Part shown: piece by piece, positions 1 to 8,343 of the stretch
How positions within the stretch are numbered: position 1 is the stretch's first letter
How the letters are laid out: each line of letters begins with the position of its first letter
Assembly (NCBI GenBank): GCA_036498625.1
Contig: DASYFD010000292.1
Span: 1-17,315 of the forward strand
Origin: VAZQ01 sp036498625
GTDB taxonomy: Bacteria > Pseudomonadota > Alphaproteobacteria > Rhizobiales > Xanthobacteraceae
DNA length: 17,315 nucleotides
Direction of reading: 5' to 3'
The notes under the pieces: generated by a model
What the model saw: only the letters and a program-made list of their open reading frames with translations
Databases searched by the model: none
What the model was told of the DNA's origin: nothing
Position numbers and translations under genes: made by a program

Positions 1-160
1 CGCGAGGATTACGTCAAGCTTCCGGGGAGGGCATCCCATCCGACCTCCGCGCACCATCCAAATCCGGACCGCGTTCCCTTCCCGGTCCCACCCGGCACTC
101 GACCGCCACGCTGCCACCGCAGGTCGCGGGCGAGGGGCACAACAATAAGGAATTCGCGCC

Positions 161-2599
<2,439 letters not shown>

Positions 2600-2626
2600 G
2601 GCGGCGGGCATTGACGAGATGAAGCC

Positions 2627-2652
2627 AAAACGGCGCCTCCGGGCGCCGTTTT
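2627..2652 (+). terminator. Intrinsic terminator of lon
   Basis: An 11-bp perfect stem (AAAACGGCGCC pairing with GGCGCCGTTTT) closes on the tetraloop TCCG. The 3' arm ends in four T, and the matching A-tract on the 5' side makes it potentially bidirectional. It sits 27 nt after the lon stop. Confidence 0.85.
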
Positions 2653-2672
2653 CATGTCGGGTCGCCAATTCT

Positions 2673-2701
2673 CGATTCATGCCACGAGCTGATGCTATAT
2701 T
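2673..2701 (+). promoter_or_regulatory. Possible promoter for tRNA-Val
   Basis: TATATT at 2696-2701, within CTATATTG, resembles the sigma70 -10 element favoured in rhizobia. It lies about 70 nt before the tRNA and just after the lon terminator, where a new promoter is expected. The -35 region at the right distance (about 2673-2678) is poor, so this is tentative. Confidence 0.3.
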
Positions 2702-2771
2702 GTCCGCTGGCGCGTGAGGAATGCCGCGGCCCCGGCATCGAAGCCGGGCGGCGCCATGAAGGTTCTGGGAA

Positions 2772-2847
2772 GGGCGGTTAGCTCAGTTGGTAGAGCGCCT
2801 GCTTTACACGCAGGATGTCGGCGGTTCGAGTCCGTCACTGCCCACCA
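2772..2847 (+). tRNA. tRNA-Val (anticodon UAC)
   Basis: Complete cloverleaf with encoded CCA. The acceptor GGGCGGT pairs with ACTGCCC (one G-U). The D-arm is GCTC...GAGC. The anticodon stem is CCTGC/GCAGG around the loop TTTACAC, giving anticodon TAC. The T-loop is TTCGAGT, the discriminator is A, and CCA is at 2845-2847. In related alphaproteobacteria a tRNA-Val lies in the lon-hup-tRNA-Asp region, which fits. Confidence 0.96.
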
Positions 2848-3461
2848 GACTTCGCAATGGAGCTCCACATGCCGGCAAGCGGGCGGCCGCGGCCGCACCC
2901 GTCGCGAAATTGCGGGCTGTACTCGCGCCGCCGCAAGTGATCCCTCGCGGTACTGTTTTCATTCATGAATCCGAATTCGTTTTGTCACTTTTGCTCTCGA
3001 CGGAGGCGAAACCTCTTGCGGCCGATGATCAAACAAAAAAGCATGGCTCCGGAGCGCGGCCGCTTGAAAACAACAGGTTGAAAACAAGGAACACGGCTTG
3101 GGATGGCCCCCGTAGCCATGCGGCTCCTGCAACGCTGAAGCGGGTTTGCGTCCCGGACGAGACGCCAGCGCCGTATCGCGACCGGTCCGGATGCTCGATC
3201 AAGCCTGACGTGGGTTCGCACGACACTGAATTCAGGCGGCGCCCGATATTTGGACGCAGCTCGTCAGTTTCAATTTCCTGAATCCACTGATTTGGGTAGT
3301 CGGGTCAAGCGGCCAGACTCGGGACCGACCAGAGCGGGTCAAGCTCACCGTTGAACAACGCCGCCATCGGGCTTCTGTTCAGGCCGATGGGACATCGTCG
3401 TGCCGCGCGCCGCTGCCCCGCAGCCGCCGCGCCTGGCCTCACAGCGGCGGCCGTGGAGGCG
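2848..3461. other. Intergenic stretch with no recognisable gene
   Basis: About 600 bases between tRNA-Val and the hairpin behind the HU gene. Open frames exist on both strands, but they overlap the tRNA, lack ribosome binding sites and give low-complexity Arg/Pro/Ala-rich translations. A 10-bp direct repeat TTGAAAACAA occurs at 3064-3073 and 3078-3087, and a NotI-like GC palindrome near 2890. The part 2950-3110 is more AT-rich than its surroundings. A decayed gene cannot be excluded: the minus frame ending near 3305 finishes in a protein-like tail (ALFNGELDPLWSVPSLAA). Confidence 0.5.
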
Positions 3462-3490
3462 GCCCGCCAATGCCGGTGGCAATGGCGGGC
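3462..3490 (-). terminator. Hairpin behind the HU gene, probable terminator
   Basis: A 13-bp stem with one A-A mismatch (GCCCGCCAATGCC against GGCAATGGCGGGC) and a 3-nt loop begins 7 nt after the HU stop codon on the minus strand. It is strongly GC-rich but has no T-run after it on that strand, so it could end transcription weakly or simply stabilise the mRNA 3' end. Confidence 0.5.
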
Positions 3491-3497
3491 GAAGCGG

Positions 3498-3800
3498 TCA
3501 GACGGCTTCCTTGAGCTCCTTGGCGGCCCGGAAGGCCACCTTCTTGCTGGCCTTGATCTGGATCGGCTCGCCGGTGGCCGGATTGCGGCCCATGCGGGCG
3601 GCACGCTTGCGCACCACCAGAATGCCCAGGCCGCCGATGCGGATACGGTCGCCCTTCTTGAGGTGCTTGGAAACCAAGCCGACCAGATCGCCGAGCACCG
3701 CCTCGGTCTGTTTCTTCGACATCTCATGGGTTTCCGCCAGATCTGCGGCGAGATGCTTCAAAGTCACGGTCGCTTGTGCGCCCGGTTTCTTGACTGCCAT
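3498..3800 (-). CDS. HU-family DNA-binding protein
   Basis: Small basic nucleoid protein of the HU/IHF family. It binds and bends DNA as a dimer with little sequence specificity. At 100 aa it is slightly longer than the roughly 90-aa HU proteins owing to an N-terminal tail (MAVKKPGAQATV). The helical dimer core follows, then the beta-arm signature GRNPATGE at 71-78 with the DNA-intercalating Pro74, and the C-terminal helix ends KKVAFRAAKELKEAV. The ATG has a strong AGGAGG at 3808-3813, 7 nt away. It lies near lon, as hup genes commonly do in rhizobia, but on the opposite strand to lon and between tRNA-Val and tRNA-Asp. HU or IHF subtype cannot be separated with certainty by eye, so no symbol is given. 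Confidence 0.93.
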   Translation of the reverse strand: MAVKKPGAQATVTLKHLAADLAETHEMSKKQTEAVLGDLVGLVSKHLKKGDRIRIGGLGILVVRKRAARMGRNPATGEPIQIKASKKVAFRAAKELKEAV

Positions 3801-3893
3801 GGCTGGCCCTCCTGGTTGCAGCTAGTGCCCCAAACCACTTCTCACCCGAGCCGCATTAAACGATTCGGATAGGGTCTGACCATGACTTCCTAG

Positions 3894-3955
3894 CGAAAAA
3901 TGCGGGTTTTTTCACCTTGGTACGCGACTTGTTACCGAAATATGCGGGTTTTTTC
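3894..3955. repeat. Two 20-bp A/T-tract direct repeats upstream of the HU gene
   Basis: The copies at 3894-3913 and 3936-3955 match at 19 of 20 positions (CGAAAAATGCGGGTTTTTTC against CGAAATATGCGGG plus TTTTTTC) and start 42 bp apart, close to four helical turns. Each has a run of six T beside GCGGG and can fold into a weak A/T hairpin. They lie about 95-155 nt upstream of the HU start. A cis-regulatory or DNA-bending role is inference. Confidence 0.6.
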
Positions 3956-4081
3956 GAGGTGCAGCACCATGAAAGGGCGAAATCGGCCGTCACACGGGTG
4001 TTTCTGATGGCTGCGGGGCTCCCCGACGCGGTCTTAGGGGCCAGCCGGGCCGCTCGTGCGCGGCGATTACCGGTTCGCAGC

Positions 4082-4108
4082 TTGACTTGCACCTGGTCGA
4101 CATTTAAG
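4082..4108 (+). promoter_or_regulatory. Possible tRNA-Asp promoter
   Basis: TTGACT at 4082-4087 is a good -35 match. A weak AT-rich -10 (TTTAAG at 4103-4108) follows at a short 15-nt spacing. Transcription would start about a dozen bases before the tRNA, as expected for a short tRNA leader. Confidence 0.4.
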
Positions 4109-4127
4109 CCCGCAGCACTCCCTGCCA

Positions 4128-4204
4128 GGGGGCGTAGCTCAGTTGGTTAGAGCGTCGGCCTGTCACGCCGAAGGTCGCGGGTTCGAGTCCCGTCGCTCCC
4201 GCCA
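4128..4204 (+). tRNA. tRNA-Asp (anticodon GUC)
   Basis: Complete 77-nt cloverleaf with encoded CCA. The acceptor GGGGGCG pairs with CGCTCCC (one G-U). The D-arm is GCTC/GAGC. The anticodon stem TCGGC/GCCGA flanks CTGTCAC, giving anticodon GTC. The T-loop is TTCGAGT, the discriminator is G and CCA ends at 4204. Its 3' part from 4157, plus 19 bases beyond the gene, is repeated exactly at 6138-6204, so this gene is the attachment site of the small island that follows. Confidence 0.97.
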
Positions 4205-4223
4205 GGGATTTCAATGACTTAGC
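4157..4223 (+). repeat. Left attachment repeat (attL-like) in tRNA-Asp
   Basis: 67 bp identical to 6138-6204. It runs from the last bases of the 5' side of the tRNA-Asp anticodon stem, through the anticodon loop, T-arm and CCA, to 19 bases past the gene (ending CAATGACTTAGC). Sequence similarity stops abruptly on both sides. This copy belongs to the intact tRNA. Confidence 0.9.
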
Positions 4224-4251
4224 GGGATTACCGGCGGGCTAATTAAACTCG

Positions 4252-4270
4252 GTTACACGCTGCGTTACAC
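4252..4270. repeat. Paired GTTACAC motifs near the island's left end
   Basis: Two copies of GTTACAC start 12 nt apart, 29-47 bases inside the left attachment repeat. Short direct repeats in this position are typical of the arm-type binding sites of tyrosine integrases. They could also belong to the promoter of the gene at 4318. Confidence 0.35.
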
Positions 4271-4317
4271 TTTATCGTTCGCCGCTTGTTCTGTAATTCA
4301 AGCTAAGGGCCGTGCGG

Positions 4318-4584
4318 ATGCCGACCACAGAACAATTTCGGGCAGAGCTGGCGGCTCAGATATCAAGGGCCGGCAAACAAGGCCGCCCGCACGTCGAGAT
4401 CGATGCCGGGGAACTGCACCGAGTCGTTGGCGGCTATCCACCCCAAGACGGCACTTCCCACGCCATGCCATCATGCTGCAACGTCATGCATGAAGAACTC
4501 AAGCGTGGGAACGCCGAGATCGTCCACGAAACAGGGAGCGGGCACGCTCCTGCGTTGACAATACGTTACCATCTGCCGCTATAG
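4318..4584 (+). CDS. Hypothetical protein, 88 aa, island-borne
   Basis: I do not know a function for this gene. The ATG at 4318 is preferred over the GTG at 4312 because AAGGG at 4305-4309 lies 8 nt upstream of the ATG but only 2 nt from the GTG. The product is a compact soluble protein without signal peptide or membrane segment. It starts with a helix (TEQFRAELAAQISRAGKQG), then has a conserved-looking core GELHRVVGGYP at about 33-43 and MPSCCNVM with adjacent Cys54-Cys55, and ends in a beta-like strand ALTIRYHLPL. From memory, similar small proteins with GELHR, GGYP and MPxCCxVM occur in rhizobial accessory regions; this is recollection, not a search. The two Cys and several His could bind metal, but that is speculative. 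Confidence 0.75.
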   Translation: MPTTEQFRAELAAQISRAGKQGRPHVEIDAGELHRVVGGYPPQDGTSHAMPSCCNVMHEELKRGNAEIVHETGSGHAPALTIRYHLPL

Positions 4585-4725
4585 TCCGCGCGTGCGGCCA
4601 ACGTCATCACTTCCGAGATTTCGTGCCGCGCAATTTAACCCGCCCGCGCAGCCGGGTCTCGTCGGCAACACGATGGCTTGGAAGATTGACCGGCATGCTC
4701 GTGAGCGCATTGGCCTTTGATCCTC

Positions 4726-4879
4726 TTATCCCTCCAGAACTGAGGCAAGGCGCTTCAGTTTTCTGACAGCGTCATCAAGCCCGCCCTTGGTTGTGTCGAG
4801 ATCGTCCGAGTCCAATGTAGTTTCGACAGCCTCTAGCTGGCGGGCGGCGCAACTCTTCGGCGGCTTCCTTGGGGCCCAT
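4726..4879 (-). pseudogene. Small gene broken by one extra base
   Basis: An ATG at 4879 has an excellent GGGAGG at 4885-4890, 5 nt upstream, and starts MGPKEAAEELR. That frame then turns into Arg-rich nonsense and stops. One frame over, the sequence continues sensibly as ARQLEAVETTLDSDDL, then DTTKGGLDDAVRKL and KRLASVLEG, to a TAA at 4726. The interval is 154 nt, one more than a multiple of three, so removing one base near 4842-4848 (a GC-rich CGCCGCCCGCC run in coding sense) gives one acidic, helical protein of about 50 aa. It lies 101 nt downstream of the lipoprotein gene on the same strand. It may be a true frameshift mutation, a sequencing error or, less likely, programmed frameshifting. 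The function is unknown. Confidence 0.6.
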
Positions 4880-4980
4880 ACCGGCCTCCCTTAAATTGGG
4901 CGCTCTCAGATCGGCAATACGCCACTTTCAACCGCTGGCGCGTTGTGACCATTTCGCTTCCGACAAGCTCCCAAAGAATC

Positions 4981-6012
4981 TCACTGGACTTGCAGAAATG
5001 GGTTGCCAAATTGGTCCAGGAAAAGACCGCTACCACTGGATGGCTTTTTACCTTGGCTCCCACCGCTCGGGTTTGCCGCAGCGCTCTGGGCTGTGGCAGT
5101 CAGCACAAATAACGTAAATTCAGACAGCTTCGGTCGATCCTGAGGCGTGATGTACAAATCGTGATAGCCATAGTGACCAAGAAAAATAACGTCTGTAGGC
5201 AATTCATTTCGTTCGGTAAGAAGCCAGCGCCCGTGAAGCGCAGTTAGCCGTTTGTTGATCCAGGGGATTGAGGTCTTGGTATAAAGCGCGTGGCGCTTCA
5301 GGCACAAAATACATCCTGGTTCATGCAAATAGCGCTCATCTGGAATCTGAATGTTCGTTGTTACGCTTGCACACCCAGCGGGCGCGCCGATTTGACCCTT
5401 AGTTGGCATCATCCTCGTTAAGCCGATATCAGGGCAGTAAATGCTGTCGTTCTCAATTGGTGGCGGCGACGATCCGTTACCGGTGACAAAGGTTATCGTC
5501 TGGGGTTTCTGCACAAGCGGGTATTCATCGACAAGATCCTCATTGTCGAACTGCCCAAGGGCATATCTATATAGTGATCTCAGGCGCCTCAACTCGTCGC
5601 CATCGATAACCGGATTATAGCTCCAGCTTTGGCTCCAAGCGTCAGAAGCGCTTATCCCCACAGTGCCGGAGGCGCGGCTTGCCGTACTTTGGCTTTGGGT
5701 GGCCGTCGTAACCGTATTGGCCACCGTTTTTGTCACTTGGCCGACCGAGCCGATCGCATCGTTTAGTGGCGAACCGGCGGTTGGCGTGATTGAATTGGTT
5801 GTAGATGCATTTCCGCCAGAAAGATCAACGTGAGTTGGAATTGCGCCTGGGTTGTCCAAAACCAGGCTAAGATTAAACAGAATCTGTCTGGTTTGCAGAT
5901 CGCCGACCGTCGACGCCAAATCAAGAGTGTTGGTATTGAGCTGCGAACTTGCGCAGCCGTAGACACAAAGCGATCCTATACAAATACCCGTGATGCGGGC
6001 CACTAACCACAT
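4981..6012 (-). CDS. Putative outer-envelope lipoprotein, 343 aa, unknown function
   Basis: The N-terminus has a hydrophobic segment ending in VYGC, a plausible lipobox with Cys20 as the lipidated residue. The mature part begins with QLNTNTLDLASTVGDLQTRQ followed by ILFNLSLVLDNPGAIP, then a Ser/Thr/Asn-rich stretch (about 67-125) and a mixed C-terminal domain with several Cys (PDIGL..., CILCLKRHALY). The tail is Gly/Ser-rich. I recall proteobacterial proteins with a comparable opening (a GDLQTxQ-like motif, then an NL...NP.ALP pattern) but no assigned function. The start at 6012 has only a G-run (about 6 nt upstream) as ribosome binding site. It is the main cargo of the tRNA-Asp island and visibly less GC-rich than core genes here, consistent with transfer. 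It could be a surface or phage-exclusion lipoprotein, but nothing in the sequence proves that. Confidence 0.8.
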   Translation of the reverse strand: MWLVARITGICIGSLCVYGCASSQLNTNTLDLASTVGDLQTRQILFNLSLVLDNPGAIPTHVDLSGGNASTTNSITPTAGSPLNDAIGSVGQVTKTVANTVTTATQSQSTASRASGTVGISASDAWSQSWSYNPVIDGDELRRLRSLYRYALGQFDNEDLVDEYPLVQKPQTITFVTGNGSSPPPIENDSIYCPDIGLTRMMPTKGQIGAPAGCASVTTNIQIPDERYLHEPGCILCLKRHALYTKTSIPWINKRLTALHGRWLLTERNELPTDVIFLGHYGYHDLYITPQDRPKLSEFTLFVLTATAQSAAANPSGGSQGKKPSSGSGLFLDQFGNPFLQVQ

Positions 6013-6137
6013 GACACACCCCCCAAAATGTTAGCTGAGATACAATGTTGGGGTTACGCGCTTAAGTTGTCAATAGGGGCGGCACAACTATCATCTCGCG
6101 CAGCTGACTCTTCTGAAATATCTTGAGATTTTGCCAG

Positions 6138-6204
6138 GGCCTGTCACGCCGAAGGTCGCGGGTTCGAGTCCCGTCGCTCCCGCCAGGGATTTCAATGACT
6201 TAGC
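6138..6204 (+). repeat. Right attachment repeat (attR-like), tRNA-Asp 3' fragment
   Basis: Exact 67-bp copy of 4157-4223. It lacks the acceptor 5' strand and D-arm, so it cannot form a tRNA and should not be annotated as a second tRNA-Asp. It marks the right end of the island. The base after it (T6205) starts what was presumably the original flank of tRNA-Asp. Confidence 0.9.
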
Positions 6205-6577
6205 TGGTTTTCGGCAGGCCCCGGCATTTTCCGGCCGGCGACCTGACACTTTTGCCGTTCAGTCTGGACCGCCGCGGGCGCGTGTTTATGCGGCGACATC
6301 AACGGGCGCGCCGTCGTCTCCCTGGCACGCCCGCCTGTTTGGAAGGCGGCTTGCATTGGGCGTCGGCCCTAGGACTCCAATCCCGGGACCACAGTCCTGC
6401 CGCGCTCAGGGCGAGAGAGTTGCAGAAGTGCATTGCCCATGGGGCTTTTCGCGCCTCGCACCGATCTATCAATCGATTTTCCCGGGTCGTCAGGCTGATT
6501 TACCGCCCGCGTTCCTATCAACAAGATACGCACGCACACCAGCAGGGTGTGAGCAGCAAATCACGGGAGACACGACG
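6205..6577. other. Spacer between the island and the small secreted protein gene
   Basis: 373 bases with no convincing gene. Frames here lack ribosome binding sites and translate to Arg/Pro/Ala-rich sequence. A 6-bp hairpin (CACACC/GGTGTG, loop AGCAG, 6535-6551) sits just upstream of the ribosome binding site of the next gene. The promoter of that gene must be here but was not identified. Confidence 0.5.
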
Positions 6578-6835
6578 ATGTTTACCAACACCAAGATTGT
6601 TCTCGCGGCAGCCCTCATCTTCGGCTCCGCCTCCGCGGCCCTTGCGGCCGATTCCGGTGAAAACCACCAGGATAACGATCGATCTGTGCTGTCACGCAGC
6701 GTGACCCGGATCAATCCGGCGTGGGTTGGCATCTCCGCCAGTGCCGGCAGCGCTTACGGCTACGCCGCGCCCATTCAAAAGCAGCGTGCCGCGCGGGAGC
6801 ACGACTACTCGGATCGCACCGACGACAACCGCTAG
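6578..6835 (+). CDS. Small secreted protein, 85 aa, unknown function
   Basis: The ATG at 6578 is chosen because GGGAG (6565-6569) precedes it by 8 nt and a clean Sec signal peptide begins there (KIVLAAALIFGSASAALA, cleavage after about residue 23). The mature 62 residues are hydrophilic, with a WVGISASAGSAYGYAAP segment near 50-65 and a charged tail (REHDYSDRTDDNR). Bradyrhizobium genomes encode many short exported proteins of this design (TKIVLAAALxxGxASAALA followed by a GxAYGYxAP-like motif) without known function. A strong terminator 30 nt downstream makes it a single-gene unit. A longer in-frame reading back to 6131 would translate the tRNA fragment and is rejected. Confidence 0.8.
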   Translation: MFTNTKIVLAAALIFGSASAALAADSGENHQDNDRSVLSRSVTRINPAWVGISASAGSAYGYAAPIQKQRAAREHDYSDRTDDNR

Positions 6836-6864
6836 GATATCGCGTGCGTGACTGTTTGTTAGCT

Positions 6865-6895
6865 AAAGCCCCGGGCGAGTGCCCGGGGCCTTTTT
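6865..6895 (+). terminator. Intrinsic terminator after the small secreted protein gene
   Basis: The stem GCCCCGGGC/GCCCGGGGC (9 bp, perfect) has loop GAGT and is followed by C and five T (6891-6895). The AAA before the stem pairs with the T-tract, so it may also serve the minus-strand hydrolase gene that ends at 6935. Confidence 0.88.
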
Positions 6896-6934
6896 CAGGG
6901 TCCGCTTCACTGCGCATGCAGCAAGCGAGATCGA

Positions 6935-8158
6935 CTAGCGCGCCGCCTTCTCGCCGGCTGCCGTTTCGCCCGGCGTCACGCGCCGATCGAGCCAGTCGGC
7001 GATCACAGCGGCGATCTCGAGATTGTTCTTCTCCAGCATCAGGAAGTGGCCGTTGCCGCGAATGCCGATGTCGGCAAGCCGGGTGAAGTCGGCCGGCACG
7101 CCGGCCTGTTTCAGAAAGGCGGCGTTGCAATGGGCGGTCGGCGCGCCGAAGGAGGCTTCGGCGGACATCTGCAGCGTCGGGATATTCTTGAAATTGATCA
7201 GCTTGTGCGCCGGCTCCTGCTGCCGCCAGCAGCGGGCAAGCTCGGGCGCATCCGGCTTCTCCTGCCGCACGAGGCCAAAATCCTCGACGCCGTTCACCGG
7301 GGGATCGTAGGTGATGGGCGCATAGGTCACGCCGAACGGCTTGGTCAAGGGACCGTCCTCGAACCACTGCGGCGGGCCGACAAGCTTCACCTCGTAAAAT
7401 GACGAGGTGCCCGCCTCGATCATCAGCAGCGCCTTGACGAGCTGCGGCCGCGCATCCGACGCGAGCCACACCGGTGCGGCGGACTGCGAATGCGGCACCA
7501 GGATCGCGGGGCCGATCCGGTCGAGCAATGCGATCGTGGCATCGCGGTTGACCGCCTCGCGGACCTTGGCATCGCCGATCATAGGCAGCGTCTCCGCCAT
7601 GAACTGATCGAAGACCGGATCGCCGACCGTGCCGCTCCCGGGCCACTGGGTATGCGATTTCGCCTGCGGGAAAAAATTGTATCTCTCATAAGCGATGAAA
7701 TCGCGCTCGACCGATTTTGGCGAGCGGATCGACTTTGGCCCATAGACCGCCTCGACATAGGGCGAGCGGCCGCGGCCCACCTGGTCCATGATGTAGACCG
7801 CATAGCCCTTGGCGAGGAAATACTGGCCCCAGCCATCGCGGCCGTCGGGCGTGCCCATGTAGCCTGCGCCCGCGAGGCAGCAGCCCTCGATCATCACGAT
7901 CGGGTAGGGATGCGTGCGGTTGGTCGGGATGTAGTATTCGACATAGGCTTGGCCGGCGAGCACCGGGCCGTCCTTGGTGTCCACATACTTGCCGCCGACG
8001 AAAAAGTGGTTGGTCTTGGCGATCGACAAGGGTCCGACGCCGTCCGCGCGCGCCGTGAGCATGGCTCCGGGGCAGGCCAGGATGAGAGACGCCGTGGCGA
8101 GGCGGTTGATCCAGTTGCGGAAGCGGCTCGACAGGAATTTGCGAGAGACGGTCTGCAT
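6935..8158 (-). CDS. Secreted alpha/beta hydrolase, esterase-713-like
   Basis: Exported carboxylic-ester hydrolase, 407 aa. A signal peptide occupies about residues 1-38 (cleavage near TARA-DG). The alpha/beta-hydrolase fold shows strand IVMIEGCCLAGAGY with adjacent Cys93-Cys94, then DGRDGWGQYFLAKGYAVY and DQVGRGRS. The nucleophile elbow PHSQS places Ser224, a likely acid is Glu248 (LLMIEAG), and His371 (GNGHFLMLEK) completes the triad. The Cys-Cys pair in the oxyanion region and the HSQS elbow fit the esterase 713 family (Alcaligenes), where adjacent cysteines form a disulfide. The substrate is unknown. Pro replaces the usual Gly before His-Ser in the elbow, and Ala occurs in place of the usual Gly after SQS. 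It sits downstream of the TctC gene on the same strand, 185 nt away. Confidence 0.88.
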   Translation of the reverse strand: MQTVSRKFLSSRFRNWINRLATASLILACPGAMLTARADGVGPLSIAKTNHFFVGGKYVDTKDGPVLAGQAYVEYYIPTNRTHPYPIVMIEGCCLAGAGYMGTPDGRDGWGQYFLAKGYAVYIMDQVGRGRSPYVEAVYGPKSIRSPKSVERDFIAYERYNFFPQAKSHTQWPGSGTVGDPVFDQFMAETLPMIGDAKVREAVNRDATIALLDRIGPAILVPHSQSAAPVWLASDARPQLVKALLMIEAGTSSFYEVKLVGPPQWFEDGPLTKPFGVTYAPITYDPPVNGVEDFGLVRQEKPDAPELARCWRQQEPAHKLINFKNIPTLQMSAEASFGAPTAHCNAAFLKQAGVPADFTRLADIGIRGNGHFLMLEKNNLEIAAVIADWLDRRVTPGETAAGEKAAR

Positions 8159-8224
8159 CGGTTCGCTCCCATGTCGCGGACGGTGAGGCCGCGATTATGG
8201 ACCCGGCATGCCCGGAAGCAAACG

Positions 8225-8252
8225 GCCCGCCGGCGCATTTTGCGGGGCGGGC
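8225..8252 (-). terminator. GC-rich hairpin between the TctC and hydrolase genes
   Basis: Outer stem GCCCGCC/GGCGGGC (7 bp), a small internal loop, inner stem CGC/GCG and loop ATTTT. There is no T-run on the minus strand, so termination is uncertain. It separates two same-strand genes and could attenuate read-through from the TctC gene. Confidence 0.3.
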
Positions 8253-8343
8253 AGTGCAGGCGCACGACCGGGTTCCGGCCCAGGCGAACCTCATCAAGAG
8301 ATGATGAAGATCGCAGCGAGTGAGACACCGTCCCGCGCGCTCA

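Larger units (their letters stand above)
3801..4127. other. Divergent spacer between the HU gene and tRNA-Asp
   Basis: This 327-base spacer must hold the HU promoter (minus) and the tRNA-Asp promoter (plus). It contains the strong HU ribosome binding site at 3808-3813, a 20-bp direct repeat at 3894-3913 and 3936-3955, and between the copies a smaller direct repeat CTTGGTAC/CTTGTTAC at 3916-3923 and 3928-3935. A 78-codon minus frame (3856-4092) crosses it but has no ribosome binding site and is probably not a gene. Confidence 0.6.
4157..6204. mobile_element. Small tRNA-Asp-integrated island or remnant without integrase
   Basis: Perfect 67-bp direct repeats 1,981 bp apart, one inside intact tRNA-Asp and the other a tRNA 3' fragment, are the footprint of site-specific insertion as made by tyrosine integrases. 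The interior looks visibly lower in GC (roughly 45-55% by eye, against about 65% in lon). It holds an 88-aa hypothetical (4318-4584), a frameshifted small gene (4726-4879) and a putative lipoprotein gene (4981-6012). No integrase, excisionase, transposase or replication gene is visible, so it is either the remnant of a larger island or a passenger mobilised in trans. Motif GTTACAC occurs twice, 12 nt apart (4252-4258, 4264-4270), near the left end and could be integrase arm sites. Confidence 0.8.

Noticed and set aside
2787..3281. 164-codon frame starting inside tRNA-Val
   Set aside because: Overlaps a functional tRNA, has no ribosome binding site and a low-complexity translation.
3856..4092. 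78-codon minus frame across the HU upstream repeats
   Set aside because: No ribosome binding site, composition unlike a protein except at the repeats, and it occupies the HU promoter region; kept only as an alternative reading of the repeats.
4833..5063. 76-codon minus frame overlapping the lipoprotein end and the broken small gene
   Set aside because: Overlaps two better-supported genes and lacks a ribosome binding site and recognisable features.
6138..6204. Second tRNA-Asp gene
   Set aside because: Only the 3' part is present; no acceptor 5' strand or D-arm upstream, so it is an attachment-site fragment.
6131..6577. Long N-terminal extension of the small secreted protein
   Set aside because: It would translate the tRNA fragment and place the signal peptide in the middle; the ATG at 6578 has its own ribosome binding site.
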